NCBI GenBank assembly: GCA_003712165.1
Contig: RHLH01000001.1
Coordinates: 2,639,575-2,703,574, forward strand
Origin: Phycisphaera sp.
GTDB taxonomy: Bacteria > Planctomycetota > Phycisphaerae > Phycisphaerales > UBA1924
Reading direction: 5' to 3'
Length of the DNA stretch: 64,000 nucleotides
Shown here: piece by piece, positions 43,978 to 51,869 of the stretch
Numbering within the stretch: the stretch's first letter is position 1
How the letters are laid out: every line of letters begins with the position of its first letter
The notes under the pieces: model-generated
Databases searched by the model: none
The model's input: the letters and a program-made list of their open reading frames with translations, nothing else
What the model was told of the DNA's origin: nothing
Program-made: the position numbers and the translations under genes

Positions 43978-44511
43978 ATGTCAGAACCAGCGAAGACGAG
44001 TACGATGAAGCCCATCAATCGCCTGCGCGAGCTGCTCGCGGTGGGCGTGCTCGTGCTGTTCTTCGTAAGCATCCTCATCGCCGACAAGCGCACGTTCGCG
44101 TGGCCCGCGGTCACCTGGCCTATGTACAGCGGACGCTACCTGAGCTACCCCGAAGAGACGTACACAAAGAAGCTGTACCGCGCGATCACCGTCGATCCCG
44201 AAGATTCGTTCTGGGTCCGCCCAAACCAGCTCTGGGGCGCCGACAGGTACAGCGTGAGTTATGACCTGATGAACCGTGCACTCAACACAGAACGGGCTGA
44301 CGCCGACGAGCACAAGCTCGCGGCGATCGATCTGATCCGTTACAAGTTCCCGCGCGCGGAGATCGCGGAAATCGAGATATGGGAGCTCACGTGGGCGGTC
44401 GATCTCGATTCTGTGCCCGCGATCGAATTCGATGAACCGATCGCCCGGCAGTTGCACGCGTCGTTCTCGTACGAGTCGCTCGGCGAGGTGCGCTGGGAGG
44501 ACCGCCAGTGA
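43978..44511 (+). CDS. Hypothetical membrane-anchored protein beside HTTM gene
   Basis: The 177-residue product has one membrane helix at about residues 18-38 (LLAVGVLVLFFVSILIAD), then an external domain with TWPMYSGRYLSYPEE, a run rich in Tyr and Trp, and a predominantly acidic C-terminal half. ATG 43978 or the ATG 9 codons on could be used. The TGA overlaps the GTG of the HTTM gene (GTGA), indicating coupled translation. I do not know the family, but the position suggests a partner subunit of the HTTM protein. Confidence 0.7.
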   Translation: MSEPAKTSTMKPINRLRELLAVGVLVLFFVSILIADKRTFAWPAVTWPMYSGRYLSYPEETYTKKLYRAITVDPEDSFWVRPNQLWGADRYSVSYDLMNRALNTERADADEHKLAAIDLIRYKFPRAEIAEIEIWELTWAVDLDSVPAIEFDEPIARQLHASFSYESLGEVRWEDRQ

Positions 44512-45644
44512 TCGGCACGGTTCGCAAACCGATCGATGCCTTCTTCGATTGGCTCAACGCGCCCGTCGCCAACGCCGCGGGGAGGCTCGGGCTCTTCCGC
44601 ATCGTTTACGGCTTGTTCTACCTGTGGTACCTGGCGACTCAGAGCCCGGGCATGATCGGGATCACACCCAACAGCTTCTATGAGTGGCCGATCACTATTC
44701 TGCAGGGTTGGCCTATGCCCCCTTCAGTAGCGTTCATCGAGAATATTGAGTCTTTGCTCGCGAGCTGTCTTGTGCTGCTCACCATCGGCTGCTGGACACG
44801 GACGATGAACGTGCTCGTGCTCGTGCTCGGGATGGTGCTCGAGGGGTACGTCAGCGTTGTCGATGTCGAGCGCAGCAACGCGATGATGGCGTTCTTCATC
44901 CCCTGCTACATGATGCTCGTTGGCGACTGGCATACCGCGTGGTCCGTCGATGCGCTTTGTGCTCGCAGCAGAGGCCTTGCCCGAACGGCCCCGCGCGAGG
45001 CGGGCAGCTCTTTCAAGGCGTCGAAGCTCTGCCTTCTGACGTTTGTGATCCTGTTCATGTCAGCGGGTTACTACAAGATCACAGGCTCGTGGTTCGAGCA
45101 GCCCGCGTTCATAGGACACGCAACGATCCTCGTCGCGATCGACGCCGCGTTCTTTGATCTGTACGTCAATCCCTACGCGAGATTCGTCGCCGACACGCCC
45201 TGGGTGTACCGCACGATGATGTGGGGCACGATCCTGTTTGAGTGTTTCTTCTTCGTATGCCTGTTCGGCCGTCGGGTACGCGTTTTCGTGTTCAGCATGG
45301 CGCTGATGTTCCACACGGTCAACGCGATCTACCTGTGGGTGACGTTCACCGGGATCATGATCACCTACGGCGCGTTCCTCGACTGGCAGCGGCTCGCTGA
45401 CAGGGTCGGCCTTGACCGGCTGAGCGAGCGGATCGCATCCATACCCCACCGGGCGCTCTATGCCGGCTCGGTCGCCTGCGCTGCGGCGATCGGCATCGGC
45501 TGGAACAGCACAACCATTTCGCGCAGCATCTTCACACTGGGCGATCTGATCACATTTCAGACGATCTGGATCCCAGTACCGATCCTCTTGGCGTGGTGGT
45601 GCTGCGAGACGTATCTGCGCAAGCGCGACCCCAGCCTCTGGTAG
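44508..45644 (+). CDS. HTTM domain membrane protein
   Basis: The GTG at 44508 overlaps the preceding stop. The 378-residue chain has about eight helices and the HTTM motifs: ARGLFRIVYGLFYLWYL-type start (AGRLGLFRIVYGLFYLWYLATQ), SCLVLLTIGCWTRTMNV, SNAMMAFFIPCYMMLVGD and FVILFMSAGYYKITGSWFEQPAFIGH. The HTTM fold is shared with the vitamin K-dependent gamma-carboxylase; bacterial members are mostly unassigned. Lysines that act as base in the carboxylase cannot be placed with confidence here. DUF393/DCC proteins are a known neighbour of HTTM proteins, as here across the divergent gap. Confidence 0.85.
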   Translation: MIGTVRKPIDAFFDWLNAPVANAAGRLGLFRIVYGLFYLWYLATQSPGMIGITPNSFYEWPITILQGWPMPPSVAFIENIESLLASCLVLLTIGCWTRTMNVLVLVLGMVLEGYVSVVDVERSNAMMAFFIPCYMMLVGDWHTAWSVDALCARSRGLARTAPREAGSSFKASKLCLLTFVILFMSAGYYKITGSWFEQPAFIGHATILVAIDAAFFDLYVNPYARFVADTPWVYRTMMWGTILFECFFFVCLFGRRVRVFVFSMALMFHTVNAIYLWVTFTGIMITYGAFLDWQRLADRVGLDRLSERIASIPHRALYAGSVACAAAIGIGWNSTTISRSIFTLGDLITFQTIWIPVPILLAWWCCETYLRKRDPSLW

Positions 45645-45660
45645 CGCCGATTAGCACCGG

Positions 45661-46671
45661 TCAGTTGCGGTCGAGCACAATGCGGTATCTGGCCTTGCCC
45701 TCATGCAGGTGATCCATGGCTTCGTTGACCTTCGACATCGGGAAGTGCTCGGTCGTCGGATGGATGCCGTGACGGGCGGCAAACTCCAGCATCGTTGCGA
45801 TCGTGGTCGGGCTGCCTACCGGCGAACCGGTCACGGCTTTCTGGCCCATGATCAGCCCGAATGCGCCGATATCCAGAGGCTCGAGCGTCGCGCCGACGAC
45901 GTGCAGCTTGCCCCTGGGCTTGAGGGTGCCGATGTAGGCGTTCCAGTCGAGTTTCACGTTCACGGTTGAGATGATGAGGTCGAACCGGCCCGCGTTCTGC
46001 TCAAGTTCCTCGGTGCTGCGCGAGTTGATCGTGTCGTGCGCCCCCATCTCTTTCGCCTCGGCGATCTTCGACTCGCTCGACGTGAACGCGGTCACGTGGC
46101 AACCCCACGCTCGCGCAAACTTGAGCGCCAGGTGCCCGAGCCCGCCGATCCCGATGACGCCCACGCGCGATGTCGGGGAGAGGTTGTGCTGCACGAGCGG
46201 GTTGAAGACGGTGATCCCGCCGCAGAGGAGTGGGCCGACCTCGTTGGGCTCGAGCCCATCGGGGATTTTGATCGCGCTCTCGGCCTGTGCTCGCACGATG
46301 TCTGCGAACCCGCCGTGGTGCCCGACGATCACACCAGTCGCGGTCGCGCAGAGGTTGTGATCGCCGCTCATGCACTGCGTGCAGCCCATGCAGTACCCGG
46401 CGTGCCAGCCAACGCCGACACGGTCACCGACCTTGAGCGAGATGACGTGCTCGCCGACGGCTCTGACCTTGCCGATGATCTCGTGCCCGGGGACAAATGG
46501 GTATTCGGTCATCCCCCACTCGTTGTTGAGCATGCTCAGATCGCTGTGGCAGATGCCGCAAGACTCGACATCGATATCGACGTCGTGCGCACCGAGAGCG
46601 CCGAGTTCATACTGAAAGGGTTCGAGCTTTCCGCCCGCTTCTTGAGCCGCGTACGCGTTCACAGTTGTCAT
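45661..46671 (-). CDS. Zinc-dependent alcohol dehydrogenase, cinnamyl/YahK type
   Basis: The medium-chain dehydrogenase has 336 residues from ATG 46671, which has GAGGAGG 8 bases upstream. Catalytic zinc ligands lie in SCGICHSD and PGHEIIG, structural zinc cysteines in [16 protein letters not shown], and the nucleotide fold in [21 protein letters not shown]. Motifs YPFVPGHEI and [10 protein letters not shown] place it with YahK/AdhC-like aldehyde reductases that use NADPH and reduce aldehydes broadly. It probably detoxifies aldehydes. A preferred partner is not visible; the photolyase gene is 74 bases away on the same strand. Confidence 0.93.
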   Translation of the reverse strand: MTTVNAYAAQEAGGKLEPFQYELGALGAHDVDIDVESCGICHSDLSMLNNEWGMTEYPFVPGHEIIGKVRAVGEHVISLKVGDRVGVGWHAGYCMGCTQCMSGDHNLCATATGVIVGHHGGFADIVRAQAESAIKIPDGLEPNEVGPLLCGGITVFNPLVQHNLSPTSRVGVIGIGGLGHLALKFARAWGCHVTAFTSSESKIAEAKEMGAHDTINSRSTEELEQNAGRFDLIISTVNVKLDWNAYIGTLKPRGKLHVVGATLEPLDIGAFGLIMGQKAVTGSPVGSPTTIATMLEFAARHGIHPTTEHFPMSKVNEAMDHLHEGKARYRIVLDRN

Positions 46672-46744
46672 GGGTTGTCCTCCTCGAATCTGCACAAGAA
46701 CGCTACGCAGGCAGACCCGCAAGCGGCAGGAAGCAACTTGTTGT

Positions 46745-48190
46745 TTATAGAGTTTGGAAGGCGTCGATCGCCGCTTGGCGGGTGACCTTCACGTCCACAA
46801 TCGGATCGGGGTAGCCCAAAGCGGAACGGAGCACGCCCGGGATCTGGCCCGGATCGTGGATCGAGCCGCCGTCGACATCCCGGAGTTCGGGGACGAACCT
46901 GCGGATGAACGCCCCTTCTGGGTCGAACTTTTTCGACTGGGAGTGCGGGTTGAAGATCCTGAAATACGGCGCCGCATCCGTGCCTGTCGAGGCGGACCAC
47001 TGCCACCCGCCGTTGTTCGCCGAGAGATCACCGTCGATAAGGTGCCGCATGAAGAAGCGCTCGCCGCGTCGCCAGTCGAGAAAGAGGTTCTTCGTGTAGA
47101 ACATCGCCACGATCATGCGCAGGCGGTTGTGCATCCAGCCCGTTTCGGTGAGCTGCCGCATCGCCGCATCGACGATCGGCACACCAGTCCGCCCCTCGCA
47201 CCACGCTTCGTGGTGCTCGTCGTTGTCGCTCCACACAAGCTCTTCGGTTTCGAGCTTGAACGCGCGGTGGCGCGACAGTCTCTGGAACCCGACCAGGAGA
47301 TGCTTGTAGAACTCGCGCCAGATCAATTCCGAAATCCAGTGGACGGCCCCCTTCGATCCCGAGTCGACCTTGCCGTTGTTTGCTTCGATGGCTTTGTGGT
47401 AGCACGTCCTGAGTGAGACGGCACCAGACACCAGATAGGGTGAGAGCGCACTCGTGCCGGGCGTGTCGGGGAAGTCGCGGTCTTCGTTGTAGTCCAGCAG
47501 CTTGTCGGCAAGGAAGTTCCCGAGCCTTCTGCTCGCTTCTTTCTCACCCGCGGGCCAGATATCTGCAGCGTTCGAGGGCGGCTCGAAACCTGTGACGGCT
47601 TGCGGGACTCTGTCGGGTTTGCCGATCATCTCGGCTCGCTTCCTCGGCACCGGCAGCGGGGTCAGCCTGCCAGTGTCGTCCTTGTACGCCCGATACCAAG
47701 ACCGCTTGAATGGTGAGTAGACCGTGTAATACCCCCCCTTGCCCGTACGCAATTCACCTGGGTCGAACGCGCACTGGTCGGTGAATCGGTGAACGCCTCG
47801 CCCGTCTTCTTCAAACACATCAATGACCCGCTCGTCACGCTCTCGCTCGTTGACCTCGTACTCGTTGTTGAAGTAGATCGCGTCGCACCCGTGCTCCTGC
47901 GCCATAGCACGCAGCATCGCTGGCACACCCTCAAAGCGCGGGCACTCGATGATCCTGAGCGCGATGTTCTTCTCCGCGAGAGCGCCCGACAGCATTGCCA
48001 GATTGCGCAGCCTGAATCCGACCTTGATCGGTGCGTCGTCATGGGCCGCCCACTGCTCGGGCGTGACCGCGTAGACAGCGACCACCCCCTGGTCTGAATC
48101 GCGGCAGGCGTCGTGCAGTGCCGGGTTGTCCGCAAGCCTCAGATCTGACCGAAACCACACCAAAGCCCGCACAGCCGTCCCTTTCCGCAT
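46745..48190 (-). CDS. phr: Deoxyribodipyrimidine photolyase, class I
   Basis: The enzyme splits UV-made cyclobutane pyrimidine dimers using FADH and blue light. Of 481 residues, the N-terminal 130 are the antenna domain ([20 protein letters not shown]) and the C-terminal 280 hold the FAD site: [65 protein letters not shown] and [28 protein letters not shown]. The WMHNRLRM and [13 protein letters not shown] motifs fit CPD photolyase. Start is ATG 48190, although GTG six codons in has a better AAGGGA site. Completes a repair set with UvrA/UvrB in this window. Confidence 0.95.
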   Translation of the reverse strand: MRKGTAVRALVWFRSDLRLADNPALHDACRDSDQGVVAVYAVTPEQWAAHDDAPIKVGFRLRNLAMLSGALAEKNIALRIIECPRFEGVPAMLRAMAQEHGCDAIYFNNEYEVNERERDERVIDVFEEDGRGVHRFTDQCAFDPGELRTGKGGYYTVYSPFKRSWYRAYKDDTGRLTPLPVPRKRAEMIGKPDRVPQAVTGFEPPSNAADIWPAGEKEASRRLGNFLADKLLDYNEDRDFPDTPGTSALSPYLVSGAVSLRTCYHKAIEANNGKVDSGSKGAVHWISELIWREFYKHLLVGFQRLSRHRAFKLETEELVWSDNDEHHEAWCEGRTGVPIVDAAMRQLTETGWMHNRLRMIVAMFYTKNLFLDWRRGERFFMRHLIDGDLSANNGGWQWSASTGTDAAPYFRIFNPHSQSKKFDPEGAFIRRFVPELRDVDGGSIHDPGQIPGVLRSALGYPDPIVDVKVTRQAAIDAFQTL

Positions 48191-48320
48191 TCCAGATCCA
48201 CGAATCCGTCTCAGAAAGCCGATTCGACTGTATCCGCACCTGCGGATTCAGCGAATCTACCGGGGCGGTGCGATGGGCCCGGATCGGGAATAATGAGCCG
48301 CTGGGCAAGGTTGATTGAGC

Positions 48321-49433
48321 ATGAAGCACACGAAACTTCTGGCGTTATCGGTGATCATGGGCATGGGCCTGGCCCTTGGCATGTACGCCATGTACACAAA
48401 GGCTCGGGCAGCCATCGCCCAGGAGAACGCCAGACTCGTAAGCATCGAGCCCGACGAAGAGGAAACACGATTGAGAACAGTCTCAAAGACAGGTCACGAC
48501 ATCACCCCATTGCCCAGAGCGCAGGTTGAGAAGCTCGCGAGCACGCTCAACGAGGAAGCCTACCGGATCACGCAGAAAGCAGGCACAGAGCCCGCACACT
48601 GCGGCACACTGCTCGACAACAAGCGCGAGGGTGTCTACTCGTGTGTCGTCTGCGGCTTGCCGCTCTTCTCGAGCGAGCACAAGTTCGACTCGGGCTCTGG
48701 CTGGCCCAGCTTCTATCAGGAGTACGACCCGGAGCACGTCAAGCGTCTGCCCGACAACTCGATCGCCTTCATGCCGCGCGTCGAGATCGAGTGCGCCAGG
48801 TGCGATGCGCACCTTGGGCACGTGTTCGAGGACGGTCCCAAGCCGACCGGAGAGAGACACTGCCTGAACTCAGCGTCGCTCGTCTTCACGGACAAGGGCG
48901 CCGACCTGCCCGAACAGCACACCGCCGACGCATCAGCAGTTCCGACGGCAACCGAAACCGCGTACTTCGCGGGGGGCTGCTTCTGGGGCATCGAGCACTA
49001 CTTCCAGAAAGGTGACGGTGTGCTCGAGGCGGTCAGCGGCTACATGCAGGGCAGGACCGACGACCCGACGTACAAGGAGATCTGCTACGAGGACACCGGG
49101 CACGCCGAGGCGGTTAAGGTTGTCTTCGATCCGACGAAAATCTCGTACGAAGAACTCCTGCGTGCGTTCTTTATCATGCACGACCCGACCCAACTCAACC
49201 GCCAGGGACCAGACGTTGGGACCCAGTATCGCTCGGGCATCTACTACGTCAGCGACGAGCAGAAGCAGAAAGCTGAGGCGTTCATCAAGGTGTTGACGGA
49301 CGAGGATGTCTACAAGAGGCCAATCGTGACAGAGGTCGAGAAAGCCGAGACGTTTTGGGAGGCTGAGGACTACCACCAGGACTACATCCTCAAAACAGGC
49401 CGGGCGTGCCATGTTCGGAATCCCTGGAACTGA
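48321..49433 (+). CDS. Membrane-anchored MsrB-MsrA methionine sulfoxide reductase fusion
   Basis: One polypeptide of 370 residues reduces both epimers of methionine sulfoxide. An N-terminal helix (LLALSVIMGMGLALGMYAMYT) anchors or exports it. MsrB follows at about 60-190: CGTLLDNKREGVYSCVVCGLPLF with the zinc cysteines CVVC and CARC, and the catalytic Cys in ERHCLNSASL. MsrA follows at about 205-355: catalytic GGCFWGIEHYFQ, GYMQGRTDDPTYKEIC and THAEAVKVV-like GHAEAVKVVFDP, then HDPTQLNRQGPDVGTQYRSGIYY. The order B-A is the reverse of the more usual A-B. Placement outside the cytoplasm suggests repair of oxidised envelope proteins. ATG 48321 is chosen over a TTG 2 codons before. Confidence 0.93.
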   Translation: MKHTKLLALSVIMGMGLALGMYAMYTKARAAIAQENARLVSIEPDEEETRLRTVSKTGHDITPLPRAQVEKLASTLNEEAYRITQKAGTEPAHCGTLLDNKREGVYSCVVCGLPLFSSEHKFDSGSGWPSFYQEYDPEHVKRLPDNSIAFMPRVEIECARCDAHLGHVFEDGPKPTGERHCLNSASLVFTDKGADLPEQHTADASAVPTATETAYFAGGCFWGIEHYFQKGDGVLEAVSGYMQGRTDDPTYKEICYEDTGHAEAVKVVFDPTKISYEELLRAFFIMHDPTQLNRQGPDVGTQYRSGIYYVSDEQKQKAEAFIKVLTDEDVYKRPIVTEVEKAETFWEAEDYHQDYILKTGRACHVRNPWN

Positions 49434-49481
49434 CGACTTCTGGCGACAGATCACCCCTATCCATCGCCCGCATGCACTACG

Positions 49482-50153
49482 ATGCGGGCGATGCTTCGCT
49501 TACGTGCTTTTACACTCATCGAACTGCTTGTCGTGATCGCGATCATCGCGCTTCTGATCGGCATCCTGCTTCCGACGTTGAGCGCCGCGCGCAAGACTGG
49601 TGAACAGGCGCTCTGCATGAGCAACCTGCGCCAGATCGGGACAGCCTGCACCATGTACGCCGACGCGAACGGCGGCTGGTCACCCGCGCTCGGTGTGCCG
49701 TGGGGACGCGCTCCCTTCTGGGCGCTCGTTGTCCAAGAGTACGCCGACAGCGACGGGTACTCGGAGCGTTCGAGCCTCATCTGCCCAACCGCCGACCGGT
49801 TCAACGGGCGGGGCATGACCCGGACATACGCGGTCAACGTGACAGGACTCGCCGGCGAGCCGGGCGATCGCGCCGACTACGACTCGGGTTTCGTGCACGT
49901 GCCCATCTGGCAGGTACAGAGGCCAAGCGAAGTGGCTTGGTATGTCGATTCATTCGCTGCGGAGATTACCGGAGGCGGACCGCCGCCCACCCGCACGCTC
50001 TCGACCATCGACTTCCGCAGCCAAGAGCACATCGAAACACGCCTGGGCACGTACCACGGCAGCGATACGAACGCCTTCAACGCCGCCCGGTTCGACACCT
50101 CGGCCCGGTCGCACAACGATATCTCGGAGCGATGGACACGCCCCCTCCCATGA
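49482..50153 (+). CDS. Prepilin-like protein of the planctomycete type
   Basis: The N-terminus RLRAFTLIELLVVIAIIALLIGILLPTLSAARK is a type IV prepilin or pseudopilin methylation/cleavage signal: basic leader, A just before F, then Glu5, and a long hydrophobic helix. Residue -1 is Ala rather than Gly. It continues with QALCMSNLRQIGTACTMYADANGGWSP, a region common to the many planctomycete DUF1559-like pseudopilins that carry an extracellular beta domain. The C-terminal part has FNAARFDTSARS. 223 residues from ATG 49482 or the ATG three codons further on. No prepilin peptidase or secretion machinery is nearby. It precedes the sugar dehydrogenase gene by 16 bases. Confidence 0.85.
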   Translation: MRAMLRLRAFTLIELLVVIAIIALLIGILLPTLSAARKTGEQALCMSNLRQIGTACTMYADANGGWSPALGVPWGRAPFWALVVQEYADSDGYSERSSLICPTADRFNGRGMTRTYAVNVTGLAGEPGDRADYDSGFVHVPIWQVQRPSEVAWYVDSFAAEITGGGPPPTRTLSTIDFRSQEHIETRLGTYHGSDTNAFNAARFDTSARSHNDISERWTRPLP

Positions 50154-50169
50154 TCCAAGGAGCACAACG

Positions 50170-51411
50170 ATGTTGACAGCCGCATGCCTCGCGATCACAG
50201 CACTTGCCCTGAACCCGGAGCCGGACCCCGACAACGGCGGGCTCACGCTGCCCGAGGGCTTCGGCGCTGTTGTTGTCCACGAGGGCGTCGGCCCCGCCAG
50301 GCACATCGCCGTGCGCGAGAACGGGGATTTGTACGTCGCGCTCCGCAGGAACCGCGGCGGCGGGATCGTCTGCATCCGAGACGAGGACGGCGACTTCAAA
50401 GCCGATCGTGTCGAGAAATTCGGGCAAGTTCAGGGCACGGGCATCGCGATCCGCGACAACTGGCTCTACTTCGGGGGCGACTTCCAGATCGGCCGCTTCG
50501 AACTCCCCGAAGATTCGCTCACTCCAGTCGGTGACTTCGAGCGCATCGTCTTCGGGTTCGTGCAGGAAGGACAGCACGCAGCGAAGCCGATCGACTTCGG
50601 CGCTGACGGGAAGCTCTACGTGAACTGCGGCGCCCCGTCCAATGCGTGCCAGCAGCTCTCGCGAACACCGGGATCGCCCGGCATGGACCCATGCCCGCTG
50701 CTCGAATACTGCGGAGGAATCTGGGTGTACGACCCCGACACGAAAGACCAGGAACACCCTGCCGACGGCGAACGCTTCGCAACGGGTTTGCGCCATTGTG
50801 TTGCCATCGACGAGCACGACGGCGCGATCTACACCGTTATGCACGGGCGGGATCAGCTCGACACGCTCTTCTCCGAGCACTTCGACAACGCGCAGAACGC
50901 GGAGCTTCCCGCTGAGGAGATGCACCGTCTCACGCAGGGATCGGACGCGGGCTGGCCCTACACCTACTGGGACGGGATGAAGGACGAGCGCATGGTCGCG
51001 CCCGAGTACGGCGGCGACGGCGAGCAGGTCTCCGACAACAACGATTTCCAGGACCCTATCCAGACATTCCCGGCGCACTGGGCCCCCAACGCGATCATGA
51101 TCTACGAAGGCGAGCAGTTCCCTGAACGCTACCGGGGCGGCGCGTTCGTTGCATTCCACGGCTCGTGGAACCGCGCACCGTTCCCGCAAGCGGGTTACAA
51201 GGTCACGTTCACCCCGATGGACGAAGGCGAGGTCACTGCTGACTACGAAGTCTTCGCCGACGGATTCGCAGGCAGCCCCGAGATCAGATCCCCCCGCGAT
51301 GCCGAGTATCGTCCGATGGGTCTCGCAACGGCACCCGACGGGTCGATCTACATCAGTGACTCGATCAAGGGCAAGATCTGGCGGGTGTTCTGGATCGGGG
51401 ACGATGAGTGA
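50170..51411 (+). CDS. PQQ-type sugar/sorbosone dehydrogenase-like exported protein
   Basis: ATG 50170 has AAGGAG 8-9 bases upstream; the upstream in-frame extension lies inside the prepilin gene. The 413-residue chain has a short N-terminal signal-like stretch (LTAACLAITALALNPEP) and the beta-propeller of the soluble glucose/sorbosone dehydrogenase family: LPEGFGAVVVHEGVGPARHIAVRENGDLYVAL, GIVCIRDEDGDFKADRV, PIDFGADGKLYVNCGAPSNACQ, GLRHCVAIDEHDGAIYTVMHGRDQL, GWPYTYW, GLATAPDGSIYISD. GRDQ and the Trp-Pro-Tyr site recall the PQQ pocket. Several Cys pairs are typical of exported members. GTGA overlap couples it to the cytochrome c gene, its likely electron acceptor. Confidence 0.85.
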   Translation: MLTAACLAITALALNPEPDPDNGGLTLPEGFGAVVVHEGVGPARHIAVRENGDLYVALRRNRGGGIVCIRDEDGDFKADRVEKFGQVQGTGIAIRDNWLYFGGDFQIGRFELPEDSLTPVGDFERIVFGFVQEGQHAAKPIDFGADGKLYVNCGAPSNACQQLSRTPGSPGMDPCPLLEYCGGIWVYDPDTKDQEHPADGERFATGLRHCVAIDEHDGAIYTVMHGRDQLDTLFSEHFDNAQNAELPAEEMHRLTQGSDAGWPYTYWDGMKDERMVAPEYGGDGEQVSDNNDFQDPIQTFPAHWAPNAIMIYEGEQFPERYRGGAFVAFHGSWNRAPFPQAGYKVTFTPMDEGEVTADYEVFADGFAGSPEIRSPRDAEYRPMGLATAPDGSIYISDSIKGKIWRVFWIGDDE

Positions 51412-51860
51412 CTAAAGCGAATCTGTTGTGTGTGTTCGTACTCGTGATCGCCGGCTGCTCCGAAGAGCGGCATTCCGCGCAGACAGATGCACAAACTGCT
51501 GAGTCCCGAGTGTCTGGATGGGTGCCCGATCGCGCAGAAGGCCAGGCGATCTACATGCAGACATGCCTTGCGTGTCACCAGGCCGACGGGAGCGGCGTGC
51601 CTGGCATGCAGCCAGCACTTCGCACAGATTCAACAGTCATGTCTGACCCTGATCGTGCGATCGAGGTGATCCTCAGAGGAATAGGCGGCGCTGAGACAGC
51701 GGTTCCCGCCAGCGGTGAGTACGCGATGGTTATGCCTGCCTCGATGCACCTTAGTGATGAGCAGATCGCCAACCTAATCTCGTACATCCGACAGGAGTTC
51801 AACGGGTCATCACCCATTGAGCCCGACAAAGTCAGAGCCGTACGCGACCGGTTGGAGTAG
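51408..51860 (+). CDS. Cytochrome c lipoprotein
   Basis: The 150-residue product has a lipoprotein signal with lipobox VIAGC (Cys17) and a single c-type heme site CLACH at residues 53-57, followed by GSGVPGMQPALR and a candidate Met ligand near YAMVMPASMHLSDEQIANLISYIR. This is the class I cytochrome c of about 100 residues often fused or adjacent to sugar dehydrogenases. Its GTG start overlaps the dehydrogenase stop, strongly suggesting it accepts electrons from that enzyme on the outer face of the membrane. Confidence 0.93.
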   Translation: MTKANLLCVFVLVIAGCSEERHSAQTDAQTAESRVSGWVPDRAEGQAIYMQTCLACHQADGSGVPGMQPALRTDSTVMSDPDRAIEVILRGIGGAETAVPASGEYAMVMPASMHLSDEQIANLISYIRQEFNGSSPIEPDKVRAVRDRLE

Positions 51861-51869
51861 CATCCGGGC

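Noticed and set aside
49838..50176. Alternative frame over the prepilin-like gene
   Set aside because: Arg/His-rich shift product; the prepilin frame has a clear signal and codon bias.
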